34,712 bases of DNA, taken from NCBI GenBank assembly GCA_022578965.1, contig MU400826.1, forward strand, positions 1 to 34,712, in the 5' to 3' direction. This document shows, one piece after another, positions 1 through 12,108 of the stretch. The stretch's first letter is position 1, and every line of letters starts with the position of its first letter. A program made the position numbers and the translations under genes. Origin of the DNA: Xylaria sp. FL1777 (taxonomy: Eukaryota > Ascomycota > Sordariomycetes > Xylariales > Xylariaceae). The notes below the pieces were generated by a model. The model was not told where the DNA came from. It saw nothing but the letters and a program-made list of their open reading frames with translations, and ran no database searches.

Positions 1-3000
1 TAATAAAATAATGCTATATAAGCTAAATTAGCTTTAAAACGCTTTATATATATTATTTTTAAGCTTAAATAAGCTATTTAAAAACATTTTATTAACTTGC
101 TTTATAATTTCTTGTTTAACTAAAAAATTGCGTTTATAGCTATTAATAAGCTTTATAGAATTTATTAATAAAAAGATTTCTAGATTATATACTTTAATAT
201 ATATTATATAAAAGCGTTAGTTTTATAAAATATATTATAGTTTAGTTATATTATTATATTAAGCTTAAACGCTTAAAAGTTTATATTATTTAAAGCTAGA
301 TTTTAATAGTAAAATATCCGTTTAAAAAAACTGCAATTTGTTTATATTTTAATTAATTAGCTTAATATATCTTTTGTTGTTTATTTTATAAAAAGAAATA
401 CTATTATAAAAAATTACTAGTAATTAAGTATTTTAATTAACAAAACATAGCATAATAGAATACACTTAATCCTTAAAACTATTGTTTTTATAAATAGCAA
501 AAAAAAGCTTATTATTACGCGTTATTTTTTAATAATATAGCTTTAAAAGTTAAAGTTTATTTTAATTAAAATAAAGCGCTTTGTTTAAAAATATAATGCA
601 AATATACGTTTTAATAACTAATAGCAGTTATATAACAAGTTTATAAAGCTAAACTTTTTTTATTAAATTATGTTTATTACTATAGCTCTTAAAATAAAAA
701 TAAATATTTATAAAATAATATATATTATTTAGTTTAGTTTTGTTACTTTTAAAGACTTTTTAAACCTGTTATAAAAGTTTAATTAAGTTATTTAAAATAA
801 TATAACATAAAAAACAGCATTTCTTTTTGTTTTTTATTAGTATTTTAATTTATTAAAATCGCAAAAAGTTAAGCTTTTTAACTTAAAGCGTAAAAAAAAG
901 CTACTAAAAAACAATTAAAGTAATTTGCATTTTATAATAAATATAAACAACAGTATATTAAAAAGCTTAATGTTTAGCTATATATAATTTGCGTTATTAA
1001 ACTATTAATTAATTATAACTAATAAGCTTAAAAATAAAAGTAATTTAATAGTTAACTTTAAACTAAAATAGTTTAAGCTAGTTAAACTTACTAAATAAAC
1101 TAAAGCTAAACTAAAATTTAAAAACAAGCTATAAGCTATTTAGCTAAGCATATATAAGTTTATAAATATAAAATATTTTAAAAAGTATACTTTATAGTTT
1201 TTATAGTAACTAAATAATAAAAATATTAAAAAGCAAAAAAATATATAATAAAAAGTATGCTATAATTTATATTATTATAACTTTAGTTAACTATTAAAGT
1301 TATTATTAAAAATACGCTAGTAATTTATGCTTTAAAAAAAAACGATTTTTTAGTTTTTATAGCAAAAGCTTTAAATATTTTGCGTAAAACACTTTATAAA
1401 CTTATATTAATACTTAAACTTTGCTATTAATAATATAATAAAATATTTTATACTAAAAAAAGTTTAATAATATATTATTGCTATATTTAATCAAGTAATT
1501 AATATAAATACAATGTTTTTTTAGTTTATAATGCTATAAAAATATTTAAATAAAATAAATAAAAAAAATATAGCTATGTTTTATATGTTAAGCTTTTTAT
1601 AATATATTAGTATGCATTTAATAAGCATGCTAAACATTTTGCAAACAAAGCATAAATCAGAAATACTACTAAAAACATACTTTGTTTAACCTTAAAATTA
1701 ATACTAAAAATGCAAATAAAACAGCAATTAAATACTTATTAACCGCTTAATATATAATTAAGCTAGTTAGCTTTACGTTTTATAGCAATTATAACTTTTG
1801 TTTTATTATTTTTAGTAAAACTAACTATAGTTATATTACTTTTAAGTGCTTTTTTTAAATATATAAATATATTGCTAGCTATAAATTCATTAGTATAATT
1901 TAAACTATTAAAGCATAATAAAAAATTACTAGCAAATAATAGTTTTAAAAAGCTAAAAAAAAAGCTAAAAAAATAAAACGTATAACGTGGTTTATAAACA
2001 AACAACGCATTTAAGCAAATAACGCACTTTTTATTATATTATTAAGTTTAATTATTAATAATTTTATAACTAAAGCATTTATTATTAAAAGTTAATTAGT
2101 TTTTAATTTATTACTTGTTTTTATATTTTTATTATAAGTTTTTATATTATAGCTAGTTTTATTGCACTATTTATATTGTTGCTAATGTAGCAAACTTAGT
2201 TTATTACTACTATAACTTTTTAACGTTGAAAACTATACTAAGTTTTGCGTATTTTTTTAAGCAATTAAATTAGTTGTATTTTTTATAGTAAAACTATTTT
2301 TGTTTTATAAACGCCTTTTTTTACTTTTTTAGTGCTTATTAAGTGCTTTATTTGCTTTATAAAGCTTTTAGTTCTTATTGCTTATAAAGGTTAATTAATA
2401 TGCTAATATTTTATTTAACTTTATAAACTAATTAATAGCGTTTAAATTTAGCTTTAAAAAGCTTTTTTAATAACTAAAAATTTAACTTTTAATAAAAGTT
2501 AACTATACGCTTGCTTTTTTAGCAGTTTTTAGCATATAAAAAACTTAAGGTTTAAATAAATTATTAATATTAAAAATTAGCATTAATAATTATAATTATA
2601 TATTTAGCTGTAACCTTTTTTTGAATTCTTTATACTTAACTATAACTTTATAAGTTTAAGCTTAATTATTAAATAATTAAGATTGCTAAAATTAGCGTAG
2701 CAACTTTTATTTATTAAATAAGTTGCACTTTATTTATAAAATGCAAACATAACAAAAAACGAAAAAATAGTATTAAATAACTTATTTATTAAAAATGCAA
2801 CTAATGTGCTACTAAAACTTACTAGCAATATAACTATAATATAGTAGCGTTTTAACAAAAAACGCAAAGCTAACAAATTTCTTAATATATAAAAAATAGT
2901 TAATAGAATTATAAAACTAGTACTATAGCTACTAACAGAAAAAAAAATAGCAAAAAGAATCTCTTTTTAAAAGAACGCAAAAAAAGCACAAATAGTATAT

Positions 3001-5394
3001 ATATTAAAAAAAGCCTAAAAAAGCTAGCAAAATATAAACCTTAACAACAAAAACAACCTTAATATATTTATAACTTGCTATAACTTAAATACTACTATAA
3101 AAGCTAACTAAAAAAGCGTTAAAAATACTATTTAAAAGCTTTTTTAATAAACTTTATTAAACGTAAATACGCTAAAATCTTAAGCATAAATAGCAGCTTT
3201 ATAGCTAGCTTATAACAATAAAGCAATACTATTTAAGCAAAACAAAAAAGTGCTAATTAAAATTAAAAAACAAGCTAACAACTTTAAAAACAAAATACTA
3301 GCTAATATTATTAAAGCAATAAATATAGCACTTATAAGCAGCAATATAATTGCTGCTAAAAAGCTATATAATAAAAATATAATAATTACTTTTAAAAAAG
3401 CAGTGCTTTAAAAAACTAAAAAAAGAAAATAAATTATAAAAGCTTTTAAAAAAAAATCAAAAGTATAACAAAAAAAAGCAGTACTAATAATAAAAAGCAT
3501 TTTAGCAAAACGTATTAAAGTAATATATTTAAACGAAAACTTATTGCAGTTATTATATAATAAACACTTTAAAATTACAAAGTATAAAAAAATGCTGTTT
3601 AAAAACATAAAAGCTAAATTTATATTAATATTATTATATATAAATAATATTATAATAGCTAAAATAATATATAAAAATAGCTTTTTATAAAAAGCTTAGC
3701 TATTTAACTATAAACTTTTTGCTATAAAGCTTAAAGTTATATAGTGCTTTAATTGCTATAAATATAAATATATAGCTAAATATTGCTACAAAAACTTAAA
3801 GTATAGCTATTATTTAGCTTTAAAGCACTAAAAAAATAAAAAAGGCTACTTAATAAAAACGTAAAAAGCAAAGCAAAAATATATAAATTATAAAAAAGCG
3901 CATATAGCATAAAATAAAGCTTGCTAAAAAAAAATCAAACAAAAAAACAAAGCAAAAGCAGCATATATATTATAACTTAAAAGCTTTTAAAATGCTAAAA
4001 AAGCAATAATAACAAGCAAAAAAATAAATAAAAATAGTTTAAAAATATTAATAGTATTAATATTTATAAAGCTAAATAAAAAAAAGTTATTAGTAAAAAA
4101 ACAGCAAATTAGCAATACAAGCAAAAACTTATTTTTATTAATTTAATAATATATAATATTACTTTTTAAAACATTGCAAAATTTAAAAGCAACGTAATAT
4201 ATACGTTATAAAATAATAGCTTTAATTATATAACAATTTAAAGGCTAATAATTAATAAATATAGTAATATATATTGCTTTAATAGTAATAGCTACTAAGT
4301 TATTTAATTAAAAAATAAAGCTATATTATATATAAACAAAAAAATTATAATAAAAATAATAGCAAAAAAAACTAATAAAAACTAAGCAAAAGTTATAATA
4401 AGCAGTAATAATTTAATAATAATTTTATAATTAATATATTTGCTAAATTAAAAAAAAATAGTTTAACGTAGTTTAATTTAAAAAATACATAAAGTAAGCA
4501 AGCTAAAAAAACGTTATATATTTATAAATAACTTTAATTTTTATTACTTATTATAAAACTTAAAAAGCAAAAAAAGCTAAAAAGCAAATAAACTATTTAA
4601 GTTTACTATATAATAAAATTTTATGCTAGCTATTTTTTAAAAAAAAGTAATTAAAATAAAACATAAATAAAAAAGCTTAATAATAAACCTAGTATAAATA
4701 TTTAATAATTTAGTTATTATTTATTAAAAGAACTTAAAATAGCTAAATTTTAACTATAAAGCACTAAAAGTTATAATTAATTTAAAAGTAAGTTTATAAA
4801 AATATTTAAAAAAAGCAAAAAAATTAAACTAGCTTAAATTAAACAAAAATAAAGCAGCTATAAAAACAAAAGCTATTATTACAAAAACGTATACGTTATA
4901 TATATTTATTAAACTAAATAATACTTTTAACTTTTTAATTTAATAACTAGTAAAAATAGCAAATAAAATAACGCTTAAAAAAACTATAAAAAAGAAATAC
5001 TAAGTATTACTTTAATAGTTTTTAAAAGTAGTTAAAACAGAAAAAAAAGCAAAATAAACGTATTATAGATTTTAAAGCAAAAAAACTAAAGCAGCATAGC
5101 AAGCTTTTAAAAAAAAAAGAAAGCTTTTAATAATAAAGTAAAAAAAACGCAAAAGCGTAGCTAAAAATAAACATTTATAAAAGCATTTAAAAATTCTAAG
5201 TTATTATAAAACTTAGCTAAATAAGCAAAGTTTGCTTATAAGCTAGCTTTAAAAATTACTGCAATTTTACTGCTAAAACAAACAAAAAATAAGCTGCTTT
5301 TTATTAATACTTTTAAAAAAAAATAGCTTTATTAATAAAACGCTTTTTTTTTGTACTACTAATAAACTTATTTAATATATTTAAAAAAAACTTA
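1..5394. other. AT-rich decayed DNA, no gene
   Basis: I see no intact gene, RNA gene or clear transposon boundary in this stretch, apart from the 53-bp repeat listed separately. It consists of short A and T runs broken by gct, agc, act and agt. Stop codons are dense in most frames. The longest open frames (around 1763-2005 and 3408-3608, minus strand) are 60 to 80 codons, made almost entirely of Phe, Leu, Ile, Tyr, Asn and Lys, and show no motif. The likely reading is old transposon sequence mutated beyond recognition, but without another copy to compare this is inference. Confidence 0.7.
1981..2033 (-). repeat. 53-bp dispersed inverted repeat, copy 1
   Basis: The reverse complement of this segment aligns without gaps to 8950-9002. 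I count about ten mismatches in 53 positions, all transitions except one at the outer edge. Both copies share the 17-base core tataaaccacgttata plus flanking bases (core readable as taaaccacgttata) and an aagtgcgtt block. Homology stops abruptly on both sides. It is probably a remnant of one repeat family that suffered independent C-to-T decay at the two sites. Confidence 0.6.
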
Positions 5395-6179
5395 ACTTAT
5401 AATAACTATTAAAAGTTTATAATTAATATTAATATAAAAAAAAAACATAATATTATTAATATAAAAATTAGCGCTATAAAAAGCGCTAAAAAATAACTTA
5501 TTACTTAATAGCTTTTTTAAAGCTTATAAACTTGCTTTAGCAAAAAAAATAGCAATATTATATATTGCTAGCTTTTTATTAAAGTATTACTTAATATAAT
5601 TTAAGCAAGCAAAAATAATAGTTATATTTAAACTTAAAAAGTTAAAAAAGATTAAAAAAATAGCGAAAAAGTAACGCTTTATTACGTTTATTTGCATAAT
5701 AAAAAAAGTACTAAAAAAAAAGCTATATTATTATATAGCAAAAATAACTAAGCAAAAAAGTTTTTTATTAAATAACTAAATAAACAACAAATAAAACAAG
5801 TTCATAAATATAAGTATTAAACTAATATTAAAAATAATAAAAAAAACAATTAGCAAAAAAAGTATAGCATTTTTACTGCAGCTAAATATTATAAAAGCTT
5901 TTAATATTATTAATAAAAAAAAATAATATATATTTTGCAACAAAAAACCTTTTTTTTTTAAATAATTATATAAGTAAACTTTTTTATATTAAACTATATA
6001 GTATATTTTTGCTTTAATAAAGCAATGTTTTAGCTAATAGCAGTAAAAGCTAAAGTTTTTTAAAAGTTCTTGCTTTTTTTTTTTTTTTTTTTTTTATATA
6101 TTTTAATATTTTATAACAATTTTACTATGTACTAAAAGCTAATAATAATTAGCTTTATTAATAATACTAACTTTATTAT

Positions 6180-6540
6180 AGCAAACTTAAATATAAAATA
6201 AAACTATAAAGCTTTAAAAGTAGCATAAAAAATATATAAACGTTAAGCAAAACAACATAAAATAAAGTTTATATTATAAAAAAGCAAATTAATACATTTG
6301 TTTAATAATAAAACAATGCTTATATAAGTAGTATATTTTTTTAATATAATAGTATATCTAAAAAATAGCGCAAAGTTTTTAAAAGTATAGTTTAATAAAA
6401 ATATAAAATAAAAAAAATACTTAATAAAGCTTAAAAAAAAACTAAACATTTAATTATATATAATAATTAAGCTATAAAACTTTATATAAAGCAATAATAC
6501 AATAAAAGCAAAACAAATATATATTATAATAATATAAAGC
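6180..6540 (+). pseudogene. Decayed reading frame within the internal domain, copy 1
   Basis: Read on the plus strand in the frame containing codon 6268-6270, this region gives a Lys/Gln-rich peptide with stops that could all have been CAA or CAG. The best evidence is direct: the TAA at 6325-6327 aligns with CAA on the minus strand at 21401-21403 of the other copy, inside flanking codons that match. The frame keeps the same length in both copies between 6243 and 6449. The opposite strand is open there for 68 codons, but gives only a Phe/Leu/Ile/Tyr-rich peptide, as expected opposite a Lys/Gln/Asn-rich sense frame. A Gag-like origin would suit an LTR element, but no motif survives and I do not claim one. 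Confidence 0.3.
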
Positions 6541-7249
6541 ATTTTAGCTTATAATGCAATAACTTAATATAAAAACTTTAAAAAAAATAAAGCAAAAAGT
6601 ATTACTAATTTATTAGTAGTAATTTAAAACAAATGTTTTAAATATGTAACTAAAGCTTTTAAAGCAACTAAAACAAAACATTTAAAAACTAAAATAAAGA
6701 TTTTTTTTATTAATTTATATTTTAGTAGTAAAGCAATAGCTTGCAAACATTATATAAAAAGCTTAGCAGCTAAAAAATTAATTTAAAAAGCAATAAAAAA
6801 AATTAAAATTTTTATTTAAAACATAAAAGCTTAAAAAGCTAAAAACTAAACAAAAAGCAAGCTTATAAGCAATAATAAAAATATAGCTAAAAAAAATCTA
6901 ACGTTAATATTAAACTTTTAGCAAAAAAAGTAATTAAAAAAAAAAAAAAACTTAAAATTATATTAAAAAAAAATAAATAAGCAAATAAAGCTAAACTAAA
7001 ACAAATAATAACTACTTAATAATAATTAAATAAAAGCTTAATAAAAATAAAGCGTTTAAAAAATATAGCAAATTATTAAAGCATAAAATAACTATAATAA
7101 TATAAATATGCATTAAAAAAATAAAGCTAAAAGCATTTTTGCATAAAAAAAAAGTTTTAAGCTTTTTTATGCTTTTTTATAAATGCACAAAAAAAAAAAA
7201 AACTTTTTAACATATAATTTTACGTTATAACTTGCTAAAAAACAAAAAA

Positions 7250-7540
7250 AAGCAGCTATAAAAAAGGTTTATAGTTAAGCTATTATAAACTAATAAAAAC
7301 TTCTAACTAGCTATAAAAAAGGTTAAAACTGCAAGTAATATTGCAAAATAACTATTTATTACTAATAAAATAGCAATATATAATAAAGCAGTTAAAATAA
7401 AAAGAAAAAAAAAAAAAAAAAAAGCAGAAAATAAGGAAAAAACTAGCAAAAAAAGCAAAAGCGCTTTTTTAAATGTTCTAAAAAACAAAAAAAAAGCTTT
7501 TATGCGCTTTTTAAAAAAGCAAAAAGTTTAAAAGCTTTAA
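7250..7540 (+). pseudogene. Lysine-rich decayed reading frame, copy 1
   Basis: The plus-strand frame with codon starts at 7250, 7253 and so on is interrupted only by TAA codons up to 7335, then stays open through a strongly basic stretch at about 7370-7540. That stretch holds a run of about eight basic residues (7401-7424) followed by alternating Lys/Glu/Ser. The antisense frame is open too, but gives a poly-Phe/Leu peptide. Ambiguity remains because A-rich DNA always encodes lysine. A basic nucleic-acid-binding tail of a transposon protein is one possibility; no family can be named. Confidence 0.2.
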
Positions 7541-7708
7541 AAAAAGTTTTTCTGCTTTTTAATTATTACTTTTTGTTTAGCAAGCTAATTAATAAAAACT
7601 AGTTATTATAAAGTAAAAGAACTTCAAAGTAGCAGCATAAATATTATTACATAAAGTTTTTATCCGGCTTTTTATATAGTTTTACTTATTGGTACACAAG
7701 TAAAAAAA

Positions 7709-7733
7709 CCGCGCTACAAAGTAGCATAGCGGG
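7709..7733. repeat. GC-rich hairpin at the end of the internal domain
   Basis: The arms are ccgc plus gctac (7709-7717) and gtagc plus gcgg (7721-7725 and 7729-7732), with an aaa loop and an ata bulge. It keeps far more G+C than its surroundings and recurs in the other copy at 19995-20019 (inverted), where C/T and G/A changes weaken the stem. Its position 15 to 40 bases inside the end of the repeat unit suggests a terminal functional site such as a priming or replication signal, but that is inference. Confidence 0.5.
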
Positions 7734-7761
7734 TTATTAATAATATAATATATATTTAGCT

Positions 7762-7801
7762 TTAAAATTAATGCTTATAAATTATAAAGCATTAATTTTA
7801 A
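7762..7801. repeat. Perfect inverted repeat, 15-bp arms
   Basis: The arm ttaaaattaatgctt at 7762-7776 is exactly complementary to 7787-7801, with a 10-base AT spacer. It lies 13 bases beyond the end of the inverted internal-domain copy. Long perfect arms are more likely by chance in AT-rich DNA, so the biological weight is modest. Confidence 0.5.
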
Positions 7802-8949
7802 CTTTTAAAAACTTTTTAAAATATTTAATTTTATAAAAGTAGCAAAATAAGCTTTTTTAAACGCAATAAAAAACTTAAGCTTAATAATATAGTTAATATA
7901 TAATTTAATAAATTTGTTAATTTAATAATTATACGCTTGCTTTAATAAACTATAAAGCTTAACATTAAGTAGCTAAATTAAATATAATAAATAAAACAGC
8001 AAAACAATAGTTATAATGTTTTAGTTTTTATAAAACTTTTTAAACTTAGTTAATATATAACTTTTATGCTACTTTAGCACTAATAATTAATATATGCTTT
8101 TTTAAAACAGCTAAATATATTTTTCGAAATGTTTTGCTTATTTTAATTTTATATTATTGTTTGTTTATTTATTAAAACTAATATTAATTATTTAATTTGC
8201 TAAAAAGTTAATGTTTTTATATTAATGCTAAAAATAAAAAACGCCTTAAAAAATAATATATAAAAAAATAAATAAACAGTATAAATTAATAAAACAAATT
8301 ATTATTAATTATTCTTTATTATTAAGCTGTACTACTTTATGCTTTTTATGTTAATTAGCATATATAATAACTATATATACGCAAATTTAGCTTATTATAA
8401 ACTTAGTTTTATTAAAGTTTTAAACATTTTTATTCTAAATGTTATATTGTAATTTTATATGTATATAACGCTTAAATTATGCATTAATAATTTTTAAATT
8501 TTTGCATAATGCTTTTTAATAATTATAAACACGCATAAACTATAATTTAAGCTTTTTATAGCAATTAATAAAGTTATAAGCCTAATACTTACTAATAAGC
8601 AATATGTTTTATAAGTTGCATAAAGAATTAGCTTTATTCTTTATAATAATATAAGCAAAAAAATATCTTTGCTTATTTAAATTAATAATATACTTAAAAA
8701 GAACTTTTTTTTTAATTAAATTAAGTTTATATATATTAGCGCAAGTTTTGTTTTATGTAGTATAACTGTTTATTTTATAACATATAGTGCTTTTAAAAAG
8801 TTAATAAATTTTATAAGCGCGTTAAATGCTAATTTTTAGCCTAAAATTAATAGCTTAAATAGCAAGAAATATTTTAGCTTTTTTAGTTTTATTAAACATT
8901 ATATTATTAAAAAATTATTACGTAACAAAGTTAAAGCAACGCGTTTATA

Positions 8950-9002
8950 AAAAAAGTGCGTTGCTTACTTAAATATATTGCTTGCTTATAAACCACGTTA
9001 TA
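8950..9002 (+). repeat. 53-bp dispersed inverted repeat, copy 2
   Basis: This is the gap-free partner of the reverse complement of 1981-2033. Differences are almost all transitions, in both directions, showing that each copy kept some bases the other lost. Nothing recognisable lies on either side. Confidence 0.6.
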
Positions 9003-12000
9003 ATACTTCGTGCTAATTTATATTTAGCTATAGTTCTTTAGTTTTTTTTTTTCTTTTTTTTCTTTTTATAATTAAACGTATACAGCTGCTATTTTTTATT
9101 ACTTTTAATAAATAGCTTATTTTTATTAGCTAAACTTAATATGTTTTGCTATAGTAAAACCTTAGTTAATTAAATAACTTTAGTATTAAACTTATTAATT
9201 TTAATATTAGCAAATTATTCCTTTTTTTTTATTAATAAATTTAGTGCATTAAAAAGATTATATAACGTAGTATAGCTATTAGTACGTTTTTTAATATTGC
9301 TATTAATATATATTTTATAAGCATATTTAATAATAATTTAGTTAATAAAAAAAAAGGTATGTTATTTATTTTAATATATTTAAAAAAACTGTTTTAAATT
9401 GCTATAAATTAAAGTAATATGAAAGCTTATAATAGCTAATTAATTAAATATAATAAAAACATTTTGTATAAAGTTCTTATTATTTTTTATATTAATTATA
9501 AAAGTACTATTAATATGTTTTAAAGCTAAATTAATAGCTTTTTATTTACTTTTAGTTATAATATACTAAATAAAGCTTAACTATAGTATTTTTGTTATAA
9601 GTTTTAGTTTTATAACCTTAAAATAAAGTAATTAAGCAAAATATAACATTTTTAATTTATAATTATTAAATTTTTCTTTATAAAAAAAGATAAAAAAATA
9701 AAAAATAATTTAATATAATATTTTATAATTGCTAAGTTAAACTACTATAGTTATTATAAATAAATATTTTATAATACTTATATATTAATAATCGCTTTAA
9801 AACTTAATATTAATTAATTTGCCTTTATTTTAAGTATATTTCTTTATTTAACTTGTATATTTTAACTATTAAAACTATAAAGCTATAATTTTTTGCTTAA
9901 GTAATATAAAATTTATGCTTTTTAATGTTATTTAAATATAGTTTAGTTAAACTTTATTAAAAAATAATATATTAAATTTAACTAAGTTATAAATTAAAAA
10001 CGCTAAAATATAAACATAAAACTTATTATATAATAATAGCAAAGCTTAATAATACTAAACTTTATTTTTTTTAATATATTATTTATAGCTAAAAAATTAT
10101 ATGTTATGTTTTATAAAAAAATTCTAAAAAATCCAAAGAATTAATTAAATAAAGTTTAGCGCAATATAAAAAAAAGCTAATACAAAAAGCATTTATTGTT
10201 TATAGTTATATATATTGCCTGCTTTTATTTAAGCAGCTATTATAGCTTAAATAAAAAATATAGTTTTTTAATTTTAATGTACTATTATAAATTGTTTATT
10301 ATAGTTTTAATAATTTAAAATAATATAAAATAAAGTATTATAAACTTAATATACTCTAGATATTTTTTTTTGTTTTTATAAATAATAAAAGTTTATAAAA
10401 TATAACTAACGTTATTTTATAGTTATATAATGTTTAAAAATAAAGTAAACCTTTTTAAATATAATAATTTAAATAAAAAACAAACAACGTAAACTAATAA
10501 ATAATTAATTGCTTTATTTATATAAGCTAAAGTTAGCATTAAGTAAAAAAAAAGGTATTTTTTTAAAAAAAAAGTAATAATATATTATTATAATTATATA
10601 AATAAGCTAAATACGTTTAAACTAGCAATTATAAAACTGTTAATTAAATTTTGCATAATATTTTTATAATTTATGCTAAGATTTTAAACACTATTTTTAA
10701 AGTTAAAATTATTATATATAAATATAATACTTAAGTTATAAATAATATACTTTAAGTTAAGCTATATATTTATTAATTTAAGTATTAAAACATTAGTTAA
10801 TTAGCTGCTATATATATAATTTTGTTTAGCTATTTTATTTAGTTGTTTTAAAACAAACTTATAGCTAATATATATTTTAAATTAAGCAAAAGTATTAATT
10901 ACTTAAGTTTATATTTTATTATTATAAAAATAAATATTAATAGATTATTATAAAAAATTGCTTATTAAAAGTATATATATACTTAATAATAAAGCTATAA
11001 TTATATATGCTTTAGTAATATAAAAAAATAGTATATTAGCTTTAATTATATTATAAAATTTATGCTTAGTTTGCTAATTTGTAAAAATACTTAAAAAAAA
11101 AGCAGCAAAACGTAAAAATGCGTTTTAAATTTAAAACTAAAAAAAACAAAAGAACTTTTCGATTTATTGCATATTATAAACATTTTTAACTTAGTAAAGC
11201 CTTTTATTAAAAGCCTTAAATGCCTTAAAATTAAATTTAATAAAAGCTAATTATTTAAATAAAGTAAAAAGCTTATTTTAAAATGCAAAAATATTAGTAA
11301 TATTATAATTTGCATTGTTTTTTTTAAATTTTATTTAAATATTAGCTTTTTAAAAACGCTATTAAACTTTAAAATCTTTTAATACGTTAATTATTTTGCA
11401 TATTTATAGCTTTAACTAGTTGTTAGTTATAGTTTGCAATAAAAGCTATTTTTTTTAAAAACTAACAAAAATTATAGCCTTAATTACAATTATAATATTA
11501 ATACTTTTACGTATTTATTATAACTTATTACTAATGTATAAAATCAGATTTTTTGTTTAAATTATTGCTTTTATAATTAAAATTATCTTTAAAATTAAAA
11601 GCAATAAAAGTAGTATTAAAAGAATTAATTAATTTAGATATAAAAACTAGTATAAACGCTAATATAGTAAACTATATAAGCAAGCAAAATAATCGCAAAA
11701 AAAACAATAGTAAAAAAAACAATATTTTGGTTAAAAAATCTATAGTATGCAATATAACAAAAACCAAGCGTTAAAAAAATATAAAAAAAATATAATTATG
11801 TGCAAAATATAATAATTAATTAATTAAATATAACTTTAAACAAATTTAAAATTACTGCGTAAATAAATTATAGTTTGTTGTTTTTTAAATAAAAATGTAA
11901 GCAAAGAAATTAATATAGTTACTTTAAACTAAAATTCTAAGTTTATATTAAAAAAAGTAAAAAAAGTTATAATTAGTAAAAAAATAGTATAACTAAAGAA

Positions 12001-12040
12001 ATATAAACGCAAGAACTAGTTTAGTCTAAAGCACTTAAAA

Positions 12041-12108
12041 TAAGTTTACTTTTAAATATTTATTAGTTAAATAATTTTAGCTTAAAATATAATCCCTTAT
12101 ATTTAACA
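12041..12108 (-). repeat. LTR terminal fragment (68 bp)
   Basis: The reverse complement starts tgttaaatataagggatt and matches the first 68 bases of the direct repeat at 18682 with four mismatches, all transitions. The match ends at 12041; beyond it the sequence departs from the 1.3-kb repeat. The outer edge keeps the TG/CA end typical of LTRs. It may be a truncated solo LTR or the end of a related family that shares only its terminus. Confidence 0.6.

Larger units (their letters stand above)
5395..7749 (-). mobile_element. Inverted internal-domain copy of the 18.7-23.6 kb LTR-type element, without LTRs
   Basis: The reverse complement of this segment aligns end to end with 19979-22329 (2355 against 2351 bp). 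The strand given is relative to that copy. Matching landmarks include a GC-rich hairpin at 7709-7733 against 19995-20019, the frame remnants at 7303-7488 against 20241-20423, those at 6243-6449 against 21279-21485, and an aaaaagcgct block near 5475 against 22240. Differences are mostly C/T and G/A plus a few homopolymer length changes. Homology stops at the two points where the long direct repeats begin in the other copy. I find no trace of those direct repeats at 5394 or 7750. This is either an element that lost both LTRs or an independent unit that the other locus carries between direct repeats. A 22-T run at 6074-6095 corresponds to a tract interrupted by C in the other copy, a visible effect of C-to-T change. 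Confidence 0.7.

Noticed and set aside
6074..6095. Run of 22 T as the poly(A) tail of a LINE-type insertion
   Set aside because: The corresponding tract in the inverted copy is interrupted by C, so the run is a product of C-to-T change within the internal domain, not an element end.
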